From Pseudemcibacter sp038106445 (GTDB taxonomy: Bacteria > Pseudomonadota > Alphaproteobacteria > Sphingomonadales > Emcibacteraceae), in NCBI GenBank assembly GCA_038106445.1, contig JAYODU010000004.1, positions 124,001 through 188,000 of the forward strand: DNA of 64,000 nucleotides, given 5' to 3'. The translations under genes and the position numbers were made by a program. How positions within the stretch are numbered: position 1 is the stretch's first letter; each line of letters opens with the position of its first letter. Below, one piece after another: positions 8,167 through 17,545 of the stretch. The notes under the pieces were generated by a model. The model had not been told where the DNA came from. It searched no databases and saw nothing but the letters and a program-made list of their open reading frames with translations.

Positions 8167-8937
8167 TTAAGCAATTCTGTGAAATTCAAATTTATGCTCA
8201 TCTGACAGGGTGGGCATAAATTTATAACCGTCAGCATTGAATTTTTTCAAACCTTCCGGATCTTTAATCCTGTTTTGGATGATGAACCGTGCCATTTGTC
8301 CGCGTGCTTTTTTGGTCATCATGCCGGGACTTTTTGCCATGCCGTCTTTAACGACTTTAAAAACAGGTGTGATTACACGGGCATTAAGGTCTTTTTCCTT
8401 GATGGATTTGAAATATTCATTTGAAGCGCAGTTCACAACAACATTGCTTCCCTGCTCCTTAAGCAAATCATTAAGCCCTTTGGTAAGCGTTCCATTCCAG
8501 AAATCATAAAGATTTTTGCGGTAAGGCACTTTTATACTACATCCCATTTCAAGACGGTATGGTTGTATCAAGTCAAGCGGACGAAGAATGCCGTATAATC
8601 CGGAAAGAATTCTAAAATGATCCTGCGCATAGGCAAGATCATCTTCACTTAATGTTTCTGCATCAAGCCCGACGTATGTATCCCCCTTAAACGCAAAAAC
8701 GGCCTGACGGGCATTGGCGAGCGTAAAGGGAAGCGAAAAATCCCGGTAGCGTTCATAATTAAGGTCCGCTATCGCGTCACTGATATTCATGATTTTTGCC
8801 AGTTTTGAACGTGTCAGTTTACGCGCAGCATCAATAAGCTTTTCACTGTGATCCAGATAATCCGGCTCACTCCAGTCCGATTTTAAATTTTCGCTTTCAA
8901 AATCTAGTTTCTTTGCCGGTGAAACAACAACAAGCAT
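8167..8937 (-). CDS. yaaA: Peroxide stress protein YaaA (UPF0246)
   Basis: 256 aa, the usual family length. It starts MLVVVSPAKKLDFES, the YaaA N-terminal signature, and contains YVGLDAETL, LSGLYGILRPLDLIQPYRLEMG and NCASNEYFKS. E. coli YaaA lowers intracellular free iron during hydrogen peroxide stress and binds DNA. It stands alone, with a 169-base gap to the divergent MATE gene in which I see no recognisable OxyR or Fur site. Confidence 0.92.
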   Translation of the reverse strand: MLVVVSPAKKLDFESENLKSDWSEPDYLDHSEKLIDAARKLTRSKLAKIMNISDAIADLNYERYRDFSLPFTLANARQAVFAFKGDTYVGLDAETLSEDDLAYAQDHFRILSGLYGILRPLDLIQPYRLEMGCSIKVPYRKNLYDFWNGTLTKGLNDLLKEQGSNVVVNCASNEYFKSIKEKDLNARVITPVFKVVKDGMAKSPGMMTKKARGQMARFIIQNRIKDPEGLKKFNADGYKFMPTLSDEHKFEFHRIA

Positions 8938-9106
8938 CTTACATTAATTCCCTGATTAAAATTCTTCTAAAACTTATCCTATCAATAACATACTCGGACA
9001 TTTTTTACAGTATTATTTATTAGGTTAAATGAGCTCTTGACTTATCTCCAAGTTGTAATCATTTATTGGATCAGCATCAAAAAATAATCTTGGTATTAAA
9101 GCGCAT

Positions 9107-10492
9107 ATGGCCGAAGAAGAAGAAAAAATAAAAAGATCCCCCCATGTTGATCTTACCCAGGGCCCTGTTCATCAGCACCTTACCAGAATGGCACTCCCCA
9201 TGATAATCGGACTTATGGCCAATATGTCCTTCACCTTCGTGGATAGCTATTTTATTGCCCGGCTTGGTACCGATGAAGTTGCAGCCATGGGTTATATAAC
9301 AAGGGTTGCGATGGTCATTATATCTCTTACCATTGGTTTGATGGCGGGGGTATCTTCCGTGGTTGCGCGGGTCGCCGGTCGGGGGGATCTGGAAGAAATC
9401 AAAAACCTGTCCACCAATACGCTATATATCACATTCGCACTTTCCATATTTGTAACAATCGTAGGACTGGCAACTATTGATCCGTTATTCAGCGCCATGG
9501 GGGCGAATGATCAGGTTCTGCCGCTCATCAGGGAATACATGATGATCTGGTACTTTTCGCCATTATTCATCATGCTTCCAATGACAGGGGGCGCAGTCAT
9601 GCGCGCACTTGGCGATACAAAATTGCAGGGAAATCTGATGGTAATTTCAGCAATTTTGAATGCAATCCTCGATCCGTTGCTTATTTTTGGTTATTGGGGT
9701 TTTCCCGAACTTGGACTGGAAGGTGCCGCGTGGGCATCCTTTGTCACAAGGTTTATAAGTTTTGCAATAATATTCTGGTCTCTTTACTACCAGTATCACG
9801 TCATATCATTCGGCAGCCAGTCTATTCAAAACTTTACAAATTCAATCAAAAAAATCCTCCATGTGGGCATTCCGGCAACGGGTACCAACCTGATTATTCC
9901 GATAGTAGCCGTCTTAATTATAGCGGTGGTATCACGCTTTGGAACAGAAGCCGTCGCCGCAACCCATGTTGCAACTACCGTCGAAATGATTTCGCTGGTT
10001 CTGTTTTTTTCGGCATCGGCCGTTATCGGGCCCTTTATCGGGCAGAACCTTGGCGCGGGAAAATTTGATCGCATCGATGAAGCTATAACAAAAATAACAC
10101 TGTTTTGCCTTGCATGGGGTGCTTTTTTTGCCTTAATTCTTGGGCTTTTTGCGCCGTCTATTGCCGGCATTTTCAGAAAAGAAGAAGCCATTGTATCCCT
10201 TGCTACTTCTTATCTTTATGTCGTGCCCGTTTCATACGGCCTTTATGGTCTTGTGATGAGCGTCAATGCAATCTTCAACAGCCTGGGTCAACCTATGCCC
10301 GGTGTCGCCATTTCATGCTTGCGGGTCTTTTTCCTTCAGCTTCCCTTATTTTACTATGCGGCCCTTTATTATGATCTGGAAACAGGGTTTATAACAATAA
10401 GTGTATCAAATGTTATTGCAGGGATCGTTGCATACTACTGGGTACGTAGCGCGATAAACAAATTAAGAATCGCTGAAGAAAATACCGCATAA
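9107..10492 (+). CDS. MATE family efflux transporter
   Basis: 461 aa with about 12 hydrophobic segments in two related halves, as in NorM/DinF-type multidrug antiporters. The first half begins MALPMIIGLMANMSFTFVDS, typical of MatE repeat 1; repeat 2 begins near residue 245 (ILHVGIPATGTNLIIPIV). A charged leader (AEEEEKIKRSP) precedes the membrane domain. The drug or metabolite exported and the coupling ion (Na+ or H+) cannot be told. Ends at a shared hairpin with the convergent cytochrome b561 gene. Confidence 0.9.
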   Translation: MAEEEEKIKRSPHVDLTQGPVHQHLTRMALPMIIGLMANMSFTFVDSYFIARLGTDEVAAMGYITRVAMVIISLTIGLMAGVSSVVARVAGRGDLEEIKNLSTNTLYITFALSIFVTIVGLATIDPLFSAMGANDQVLPLIREYMMIWYFSPLFIMLPMTGGAVMRALGDTKLQGNLMVISAILNAILDPLLIFGYWGFPELGLEGAAWASFVTRFISFAIIFWSLYYQYHVISFGSQSIQNFTNSIKKILHVGIPATGTNLIIPIVAVLIIAVVSRFGTEAVAATHVATTVEMISLVLFFSASAVIGPFIGQNLGAGKFDRIDEAITKITLFCLAWGAFFALILGLFAPSIAGIFRKEEAIVSLATSYLYVVPVSYGLYGLVMSVNAIFNSLGQPMPGVAISCLRVFFLQLPLFYYAALYYDLETGFITISVSNVIAGIVAYYWVRSAINKLRIAEENTA

Positions 10493-10517
10493 AAAACAGG
10501 GCCCACAATGAGCCCTG
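10491..10517 (-). terminator. Rho-independent terminator of the cytochrome b561 gene
   Basis: Read on the minus strand, CAGGGC, a 9-base loop and GCCCTG form a 6-bp GC-rich stem followed by a run of six T. It lies 27 bases past the b561 stop and just past the MATE stop; on the plus strand a weaker AATTTTT tract follows, so it may work both ways. Confidence 0.75.
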
Positions 10518-10543
10518 CCAGAAAAGAATTTTTGCTTACTTGA

Positions 10544-11080
10544 TCACCACGGAAGCATACGCTTCAGCACATTATCCTTTTTACCAAAATGATGATAAAG
10601 CGCCATAAGGATATGCAGCAATATACAAAGCATGGTTACTTTGGCAAATAGGCCATGCATGTTTGCAGCCATATCCGCCGCACTTTCTGCTTTTTCAATC
10701 ACACGTGGGACAGAAAACAGCCCAAAGAATGATACTGTTCCGCCTCTTGCCTGAACAACGGCAATCCCGGCGAGTGGCAAAAGGGTAAGCAGGATATAAA
10801 ACAGTATATGAAGTCCATGTGCGCCAAGCGCCTGCAGATTACCCGTCCCGTCCGGAAGCTCCGGTACAGGGTTTTTTGCCCGCCAAGTAAAACGAAGCAA
10901 AATCAAAAACAATATTAAAAGCCCAACTGAAAAATGGTACCCTGCGAGTCCCAAATCCCTATATGCTTCATCCTTGAAGTTTCCGCCGAGCCAGTATTGG
11001 CCCACAATAATAAGAAACATTCCCCAATGAAAAGTTTTAGCAACCCAGCCATATGAATTGCTGGTATTTCCTGATGACAT
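10544..11080 (-). CDS. Cytochrome b561
   Basis: 178 aa membrane haem protein with four hydrophobic segments. Histidines typical of the di-haem b561 family are present: KTFHWGM (about 17), AGYHFSVG (about 48), the AHGLHILFY pair (about 88-91), and LLHILMALYHHF near the C-terminus. Such proteins move electrons from quinol, in some cases to superoxide. The gene is monocistronic with its own terminator. Physiological partner unknown. Confidence 0.9.
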   Translation of the reverse strand: MSSGNTSNSYGWVAKTFHWGMFLIIVGQYWLGGNFKDEAYRDLGLAGYHFSVGLLILFLILLRFTWRAKNPVPELPDGTGNLQALGAHGLHILFYILLTLLPLAGIAVVQARGGTVSFFGLFSVPRVIEKAESAADMAANMHGLFAKVTMLCILLHILMALYHHFGKKDNVLKRMLPW

Positions 11081-11149
11081 AATTATACCCTCCGATATAT
11101 TAAACTGGTTTACCCCATAGTCTGCTTATTGGTCTTATGTCCTTTATTT

Positions 11150-11410
11150 TTATTTTTTACTGAATATTTTGCTTATGATGGTTTTTAAATTGAAAAGTAT
11201 ATAAAGCGTTATGACGACAACAGCTCCAAGCAATATATATTTTCCAGCCCAGCGGATAAACTGGAGAACAAGATCAAGTATATCACCGATCACATTTGGC
11301 AGATTACTTATCAAGTCAACGGGATAAATGCCGAAATAATAAAGAAAAATCCCGACGACAAATGACGCGATTATCAACTTCCAGATAAGACTTGATGTAG
11401 ATTTATCCAT
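11150..11410 (-). CDS. Small membrane protein, DUF6460-like
   Basis: 86 aa from the preferred start MDKSTSS at 11410. Two hydrophobic segments: LIIASFVVGIFLYYFGIYP (about 10-28) and YILLGAVVVITLYILF (about 58-73), separated by an amphipathic stretch DLVLQFIRWAGK. This layout matches DUF6460 from memory, a small alphaproteobacterial family without known function. An upstream frame runs to 11476, but AAGGATGAG sits at a proper distance only for the 11410 start. Family assignment is moderate. Confidence 0.55.
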   Translation of the reverse strand: MDKSTSSLIWKLIIASFVVGIFLYYFGIYPVDLISNLPNVIGDILDLVLQFIRWAGKYILLGAVVVITLYILFNLKTIISKIFSKK

Positions 11411-11533
11411 GGTTAGACTCATCCTTAAAACATCAGTAGTATCAGGATATTGGGATATTTTCATACATGTTGTCAATGAATTAGTTAATTTCTCCGAAGC
11501 ATAAAACAGTATTCGTGTCTAACTATTCAAGGA

Positions 11534-11865
11534 TTAATTGGCTGTGTTTTTATGCGCCAGTTCCACTTCTTTCAGATTAAAACGAAGCTGATCCATAAGC
11601 CTTTTGATGGCGTATTTCTGTTCTGCACTGTTTATTTGTACGGCCGATAACATTGCCAGTTCATTCATCGCTTTGGCGTAATTCTGGCTCTCGCTTGCTT
11701 CGACAATTAAGTCCACACGTTCGCGGACGCTCTGTTCGGATCCGCAAAACTGTCAACTAGCTGTTCTTCCAGTGACTTTTTGTGTTTTTCCTGATTGCTG
11801 TCGCAAGCACTTAACAACATAGTCCCCAGGGACAACAAAATTATTGCAACGGTTCGTTTTATCAT
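11534..11865 (-). pseudogene. Small lipoprotein gene split by a +/-1 frameshift
   Basis: The N-terminal frame starts at 11865 (MIKRTVAIILLSLGTMLLSAC), a clear lipobox at LLSAC, and runs to a stop at 11707. A second frame covers 11534-11716 (…SESQNYAKAMNELAML…). Adding one base at the A-tract 11746-11749 (TTTT on the coding strand) joins them as …LVDSF-CGSEQSVRERVDLI…, giving about 110 residues: signal, short linker and an alpha-helical charged domain. I do not recognise the family. It could be real inactivation or a base lost in sequencing. Confidence 0.6.
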
Positions 11866-12026
11866 AATGTAAATCGTATAGAAAAATCGTTAAAATAATT
11901 TAAAACAGTAACTTAGTTGACCCAAAAATCACCCTGACATCCAAAACTGTGAACTTATTTTATCGACAAATGTTGTAAAATTGCTATTTATTACAGATTA
12001 ATTTTAAGCCGTAAGAAAGAATAATC

Positions 12027-13868
12027 ATGCCTGCTTATCGTTCCAAAACGTCAACTCATGGCCGTAACATGGCCGGTGCCCGTGCCCTATGGCGCGCAAC
12101 GGGTGTTACCGACAGTGATTTTGGAAAACCGATCATTGCGGTCGTTAACAGCTTTACACAGTTTGTGCCCGGTCATGTACATTTAAAAGATCTCGGTCAA
12201 ATGGTTGCGCGCGAAATTGAGAAGCACGGCGGCATTGCGAAAGAATTTAATACCATCGCGGTTGATGATGGTATCGCAATGGGCCACGACGGTATGCTTT
12301 ATTCGCTTCCAAGCCGTGAAGTGATCGCCGATAGCGTTGAATATATGGTCAATGCCCACTGTGCTGACGCAATGGTATGTATATCAAATTGCGACAAGAT
12401 TACCCCCGGTATGCTGATGGCATCATTACGGCTTAATATCCCGACCGTATTTGTATCGGGTGGCCCCATGGAAGCTGGCAAAGCCGAAGGCGTTAATCAC
12501 GGGCTTGATCTTGTGGATGCAATTATTATGGGGGTGGACCCAAATGTTGATGATGAAACGGTCCAGAAGGTTGAACAGTCGGCCTGTCCTACCTGCGGAT
12601 CCTGTTCCGGCATGTTTACGGCAAACAGTATGAATTGCCTGACCGAAGCACTTGGATTATCACTGCCCGGCAATGGTTCCGCACTTGCCACCCATGTGGA
12701 CCGGAAGCAGCTTTTCATTGGTGCCGCAAAAACGGTAATGAACATCACCAGATCATATTACCAAAATGATGATAAAAGTGTGCTTCCACGCTCCATCGCA
12801 TCCTTCAAGGCATTTGAAAATGCCATGACACTGGATATCGCCATGGGCGGATCAACCAATACTGTGCTTCACCTTCTGGCTGCTGCGCACGAGGCAGAAT
12901 GTGATTTCACCATGAAGGATATCGACAGGCTTTCCAAAAAAGTACCCAATATTTGTAAGGTGGCACCCGCAACCCAGAATTATCATATGGAAGATGTCCA
13001 CCGCGCCGGTGGTGTTATTGCTATACTGGGTGAACTTGAAAAAGGTGGCCTTATTCACCGCAACTGTTCAACCATACAGGGCCGCACCATGGGTGATGTG
13101 ATTGATTATTTTGATGTGAACAGAACACCACCAGAAGACGTGATCGAATTTTATAAAGCCGCCCCCGGCGGCATTCGCACAACAAAAGCATTTTCGCAGT
13201 CCGAACGCTATAATACACTTGACCTGGACAGGGTTAAAGGCTGCATCCGGTCAATAGAAAATGCCTATTCGCAGGATGGTGGTCTTGCCGTTCTAGAAGG
13301 AAATATCGCGCTTGACGGCTGCATTGTTAAATCAGCCGGCGTTGCTAAGGAAAACTTTACCTTTAAGGGGCCCGCCCGTGTTTATGAAAGTCAGGACAGC
13401 GCCGTCCAAGGTATTATTGGCGGTGATGTAAAAGCAGGCGAAGCGGTTATTATTCGCTACGAAGGACCGCGCGGCGGCCCGGGAATGCAGGAAATGCTTT
13501 ATCCTACATCCTATCTTAAATCCATGGGACTGGGTACAGCTTGCGCACTTATCACTGATGGCCGCTTTTCCGGCGGCACATCCGGGCTTTCAATAGGTCA
13601 TGTTTCACCGGAGGCCGCATCGGGTGGTGCAATCGGTTTAATAGAAAATGGCGACATCATCGAAATTGACATACCAAACCGGATAATTCGGGTTGCAATC
13701 AGTAATGAAGAGCTTGAAAAACGCCGTGCTGAAATGGACGCCAAAGACGCAGATGCATGGAAGCCGACAGAAGTTCGTACCCGTAAGGTGACAACAGCCC
13801 TTAAAGCATATGGTCTTATGGCAACATCAGCAGATAAGGGTGCTGTTCGCCGTATCGACCACTTATAG
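12027..13868 (+). CDS. ilvD: Dihydroxy-acid dehydratase
   Basis: 613 aa Fe-S enzyme that makes the 2-keto acid precursors of valine and isoleucine. Visible motifs: SKTSTHGRNMAGARALWRA at the start, CISNCDKITPGM (about 118), and the cluster-binding ACPTCGSCSGMFTANSMNC (about 190-208). The length fits the long E. coli-type IlvD rather than the 2Fe-2S plant type (about 560). First gene of an ilvD-ridA-thrC group on the plus strand with gaps of 9 and 15 bases. Confidence 0.97.
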   Translation: MPAYRSKTSTHGRNMAGARALWRATGVTDSDFGKPIIAVVNSFTQFVPGHVHLKDLGQMVAREIEKHGGIAKEFNTIAVDDGIAMGHDGMLYSLPSREVIADSVEYMVNAHCADAMVCISNCDKITPGMLMASLRLNIPTVFVSGGPMEAGKAEGVNHGLDLVDAIIMGVDPNVDDETVQKVEQSACPTCGSCSGMFTANSMNCLTEALGLSLPGNGSALATHVDRKQLFIGAAKTVMNITRSYYQNDDKSVLPRSIASFKAFENAMTLDIAMGGSTNTVLHLLAAAHEAECDFTMKDIDRLSKKVPNICKVAPATQNYHMEDVHRAGGVIAILGELEKGGLIHRNCSTIQGRTMGDVIDYFDVNRTPPEDVIEFYKAAPGGIRTTKAFSQSERYNTLDLDRVKGCIRSIENAYSQDGGLAVLEGNIALDGCIVKSAGVAKENFTFKGPARVYESQDSAVQGIIGGDVKAGEAVIIRYEGPRGGPGMQEMLYPTSYLKSMGLGTACALITDGRFSGGTSGLSIGHVSPEAASGGAIGLIENGDIIEIDIPNRIIRVAISNEELEKRRAEMDAKDADAWKPTEVRTRKVTTALKAYGLMATSADKGAVRRIDHL

Positions 13869-13877
13869 GAGGGGCCA

Positions 13878-14255
13878 TTGGATAAGAAAATTATTGAAGG
13901 TGCCCCCGATGCGATTGGCCCATACTGTCATGCGGTTCGCACGGGCAATCTATTATATTGTTCCGGTCAAACACCCCTTGATCCAAAAACTATGAAAATA
14001 ACCGGTAATACAATTGAGGAACAAACCGCAAGGGTTTTTGAAAATCTGGAGATTGTCCTTAAGGGTTGCGGACTAAGCCTTAATAATATTGTCAAAACCA
14101 ACGTATATTTGCGGGATATGGCCGATTTTAGTGGTATGAATAAAATTTATGCTGAAAAAATGGGCGATCACCGCCCAGCGCGAACCACAATTGCCGTTAA
14201 ACAAAATCCACTGGATGCGATGGTGGAAATAGAATGTATTGCTGAAATTAGTTAA
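13878..14255 (+). CDS. ridA: RidA family reactive enamine/imine deaminase
   Basis: 125 aa YjgF/YER057c/UK114 fold. It hydrolyses 2-aminoacrylate and 2-aminocrotonate released by PLP enzymes such as threonine dehydratase. Typical motifs: GAPDAIGPYCHAV, LLYCSGQTPLDP, NIVKTNVYLRDM, and near the end the arginine-bearing RPARTTIAV and VEIECIA. The start is TTG at 13878, supported by a strong AGGAGGGG seven bases upstream and the lack of a nearby ATG. Its place between ilvD and thrC fits protection of branched-chain amino-acid synthesis. Confidence 0.93.
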   Translation: MDKKIIEGAPDAIGPYCHAVRTGNLLYCSGQTPLDPKTMKITGNTIEEQTARVFENLEIVLKGCGLSLNNIVKTNVYLRDMADFSGMNKIYAEKMGDHRPARTTIAVKQNPLDAMVEIECIAEIS

Positions 14256-14270
14256 AGGATATTACGCATT

Positions 14271-15530
14271 ATGAATAATGCTGCCGAATATGAATACACA
14301 AAATCGCTTTATGATGCAAAAAAATCATTCGTGACAAATCTGGAATGTTCAATTACCGGAAAGAACAACTATAAAGCAGGAGAAATTCACGGCCTGTCCG
14401 AAGCAGGTCGACCGCTTTTGGTTCGTTATGATCTGGATGCCATCAAAAACAGCGTAAGCAAAGAAGAAATTGAAAAACGCCCCGGTGGATTTTGGAAATA
14501 CCGTGAATTCCTGCCTGTGAACTATGACGAGAATGTCGTCAGTTTGGGGGAAGTGATGACCCCGTTAATTCCGCTTAAACATTCAGTTCCTCATGGGTGT
14601 GACATCATTGTAAAAGACGAAGGGCGTCTTCCCACCGGTTCATTCAAGGCACGCGGTCTTGCCCTGGCCGTTGCGATGGCAAAGGAACTTGGTCAAAAGC
14701 ATCTGGCCATGCCAACAAATGGCAATGCTGGTGCCGCACTTGCGGCTTATGCCAGTTACGCGGGGCTTAAAACCACCGTTTTGTGCCCTGATGATACGCC
14801 AATCATCAATATTCGTGAAATTGAACTTCAGGGCGCAGACACATATACCGTAAACGGTCTTATCAATGACTGTGGTAAAATCGTATTTGACGGTAAGGAA
14901 AAAATGGGCTGGGCGGATATTTCAACACTGAAAGAACCTTACCGCATCGAAGGCAAGAAAACGATGGGGCTTGAACTGGCGGAACAGTTTGGTTGGGAAA
15001 TGCCGGACGCAATTTTTTACCCGACTGGTGGCGGTACAGGTCTTATTGGCATGTGGAAAGCATTTGATGAACTTGAAAAAATCGGCTGGATCGGAAGCAA
15101 ACGCCCCAAAATGTTTTCTGTGCAGGCGGAAGGGTGTGCACCAATTGTAAAAGCTTACGAAGCCGGTGAAGAACATGCCCCCCTCTGGAAGGACGCCTTT
15201 ACTCATGCATGGGGTATCCGCGTACCTATCGCGGTTGGTGATTTTCTGATTTTGCGGGCCGTACGTGAAAGCGGGGGTGCAGCACTTGCGGTAAAAGAAG
15301 ATCATATTTTTAAATGCCGTGACCGGATCGCAAAAGAGGATGGTTTACTTCTGTGCCCGGAAGGTGCCGCCACCTTTGCTGCATGGGAAATGGCCCTCGA
15401 ATCGGGGCAAGTTGATAAAAATGACAAGGTCTTACTTTTTAACTGCGCAACCGGTTTAAAATATCCCATGCCGGAAACTAACCGTTTCCTTAATAAAAAC
15501 AGTCCTATTGATTATAGCCAGTTCCGTTAA
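14271..15530 (+). CDS. thrC: Threonine synthase (PLP fold type II)
   Basis: 419 aa. Converts O-phosphohomoserine to threonine. GFWKYREFLPV (about 67) is the threonine synthase N-terminal hallmark; the PLP lysine is in TGSFKARG (about 124); TNGNAGAALAAYA binds the cofactor phosphate side, and FYPTGGGTGLIGMW (about 248) is the glycine loop. The sequence looks like the archaeal/plant-like class rather than the long E. coli class. A serine/threonine dehydratase is less likely because of the N-terminal block. The DUF1835-like gene starts directly after its stop. Confidence 0.9.
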   Translation: MNNAAEYEYTKSLYDAKKSFVTNLECSITGKNNYKAGEIHGLSEAGRPLLVRYDLDAIKNSVSKEEIEKRPGGFWKYREFLPVNYDENVVSLGEVMTPLIPLKHSVPHGCDIIVKDEGRLPTGSFKARGLALAVAMAKELGQKHLAMPTNGNAGAALAAYASYAGLKTTVLCPDDTPIINIREIELQGADTYTVNGLINDCGKIVFDGKEKMGWADISTLKEPYRIEGKKTMGLELAEQFGWEMPDAIFYPTGGGTGLIGMWKAFDELEKIGWIGSKRPKMFSVQAEGCAPIVKAYEAGEEHAPLWKDAFTHAWGIRVPIAVGDFLILRAVRESGGAALAVKEDHIFKCRDRIAKEDGLLLCPEGAATFAAWEMALESGQVDKNDKVLLFNCATGLKYPMPETNRFLNKNSPIDYSQFR

Positions 15531-16285
15531 ATGAGCCATCAGTGTCACATATTAAATGGTGATACGCTTAAAGAACAATTTCCCACGTCAATTTCAGGTG
15601 ATTTGATTGTTATGCGTGAATGCCTCGTTGATGGTGATATAAGCGGAAACACGTTGGATGAACTTTTCAAATCACGTGCAATTTTTATCAGTGAAAATGT
15701 TCCAAACTGCTCAAAACAGGATTATTTTGACAAAACAGTATCCGAAATTTCGAAACTGCTTGCCATTTCACCGGGGACAGAAATCAACCTCTGGTTTGAA
15801 GAAGACCTTTTTTTCAGGTCAATTTCTGGTTCAGCGTCCATACACTTGTGAAAGCCGGTAAAAACAAAAGTCTTTATCTGGTGTTGCCTAAAGAACCTAA
15901 CCAGTATGGTTTTGGATATTGTTCGCGGGGCGATATGGAAGAATTTTATAAACAAAGAATTCCAATTGAAAATCCAAGCTTTATAGCAAGCTTATGGGAA
16001 AATTATCAGGCCGGTAATCTGGCTGAGCTTAATATTATTGCTGAAAAACTGGAGCATCGGTTCCCCTTTATTAAAGCCGCCGTAAAAGCCCACATTGACC
16101 GCGTGCCGGGGGATGAGGAAAACGGGCTGCCATATAAAACACTCATAAGCATTATTAAAGAGCATGGCAGCAACGATTTTATGACCATTTTTAAGGAATT
16201 CAATAAACGTCTGCCCATTTACGGGTTTGGCGATTTGCAAGTTGAACGAATGCTGAGTAAAATTAAAAAAATGTCTATAAATTGA
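15531..16285 (+). pseudogene. DUF1835-like gene, split by a frameshift in a T7 run
   Basis: The first frame (15531-15851) reads MSHQCHILNGDTLKEQFP…LIVMRECLVDGD…INLWFEEDLFF, matching the N-terminus of DUF1835-type proteins. The second (15848-16285) continues with SLYLVLPKEPNQYGFGY and a helical C-terminus. One extra T in the seven-T run at 15808-15814 turns the junction into DLFFQVNFWFSVHTLVKAG and gives one protein of about 251 aa. The join is natural at protein level, so the gene was intact recently, or the base was lost in sequencing. Function unknown. Confidence 0.75.
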
Positions 16286-16333
16286 CATGATTTGAAATTA
16301 ACACTGTTAAAAGGGAAATTAAGGAGAATAGAA

Positions 16334-17042
16334 ATGAAAAAAACAAAATTCCTTACCATGTTTCTGGCTGGTGTCTTTACCATCTCCGCCTGTCAGGCGC
16401 AGGAAGCCAATGTATGCAGTGGATCAACCATCACGATGACTGCAACGGGTGAAATTGAAAGTATTCCTGATGTTGCAGAAGTTTCTCTTAATGTAAAAAG
16501 CCGCGCTTAAAGATTTGTCTGCAAATATAGCAAAAATAATTGATATTCTTGAAGACCTTGACATCAAAGACGAAGATATAAGCACAGATAGCATAAATAT
16601 TTTTCCTGTCTATGATCAGCGGAACCGCGGCGAGGTTGTCGCCTATGAAGGAACCTCAAACGTTAACTTCAAGACATATGACCTGTCACAGATCACGGAA
16701 ATTATGTCGGGTGTGATGGCAGGGAGTGATAATTTATTTTCAAATATCACCTATTCATCAACGGATAAAGAAGCACTGGAAGACCGGGCACGTACGGACG
16801 CTTTTAACAAGGCACTTCACAAAGCGGAACTTTACGTGGAACTTTCCGGAAATACACTCGGGCAGATTTGCACCATCACAGAAGGATATGTGCAGGTTAT
16901 GCCACGCAAAATGGACATGATGAGGCAGGAAAGCATGATGATGGCCGCCGCACCAATGCCAATGGATGTTTCCATCCCCATTAAACCCGGGAAGATAACA
17001 ACCACAGCACAGGTAACATTGGTATATAGTCTTGAGGATTAA
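16334..17042 (+). pseudogene. SIMPL-domain (DUF541) lipoprotein gene with frameshift
   Basis: The start ATG at 16334 has AAGGAG at a good distance. The first part encodes a lipoprotein signal (FTISAC) and the SIMPL opening (ITMTATGEIESIPDVAEVSLNV), then hits a stop at 16508-16510. The rest continues in another frame: LSANIAKIIDILEDLDI, DEDISTDSINIFPVYD, and the domain end TTTAQVTLVYSLED. Compared from memory with SIMPL proteins, the junction also seems two or three residues short, so a small deletion rather than a single base miscall is likely. Convergent with folA, overlapping it by four bases. Confidence 0.7.
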
Positions 17043-17545
17043 ACCCTAGCCAGCACAAGAAAACTGTAATCATGGCTGTCTTTTTCGCCAGCCTTATGAT
17101 CTTCGCGGGAATATTCAAGCCATTCATCAGGTTGTAGATCAGGGAAATATGTATCCCCGTCAATTTCTGCGTGAATGCGTGTAAGGTATAACCGGTCAGT
17201 TTCGGGCAGACAGAGTTCGTAAATCTGTGCGCCGCCAATGACCATGACTTCCTTAAGTCCTTTAGCTTCAGCAATGCCCTTGGCCACATCAAGGGCCATT
17301 TCAACACTATGGGCGGTTATCACCCCTTCGGCCGTGAAACTGGTGTCGCGGGTAATGACAATATTCGCACGTCCAGGAAGCGGCCTGCCGATACTTTCAA
17401 ATGTTTTTCGGCCCATGATTATCGGCTTGTACATGGTCACTTTCTTAAAGTATTTAAGGTCGGATGATATTTTCCATGGCATATCATTATCTTTGCCGAT
17501 CACACCATTTTCTGTGACAGCAACAATTTGGGCGACCTTGATCAT
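17039..17545 (-). CDS. folA: Dihydrofolate reductase
   Basis: 168 aa. NADPH-dependent reduction of dihydrofolate to tetrahydrofolate. The start IVAVTENGVIGKDNDMPW, the substrate-binding region LKYFKKVT, GRKTFESIGRPLPGR and the NADPH loop VMVIGGAQIYE are all present. It overlaps thyA by one base, the usual thyA-folA pairing in which folA regenerates the folate oxidised by thymidylate synthase. Confidence 0.96.
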   Translation of the reverse strand: MIKVAQIVAVTENGVIGKDNDMPWKISSDLKYFKKVTMYKPIIMGRKTFESIGRPLPGRANIVITRDTSFTAEGVITAHSVEMALDVAKGIAEAKGLKEVMVIGGAQIYELCLPETDRLYLTRIHAEIDGDTYFPDLQPDEWLEYSREDHKAGEKDSHDYSFLVLARV

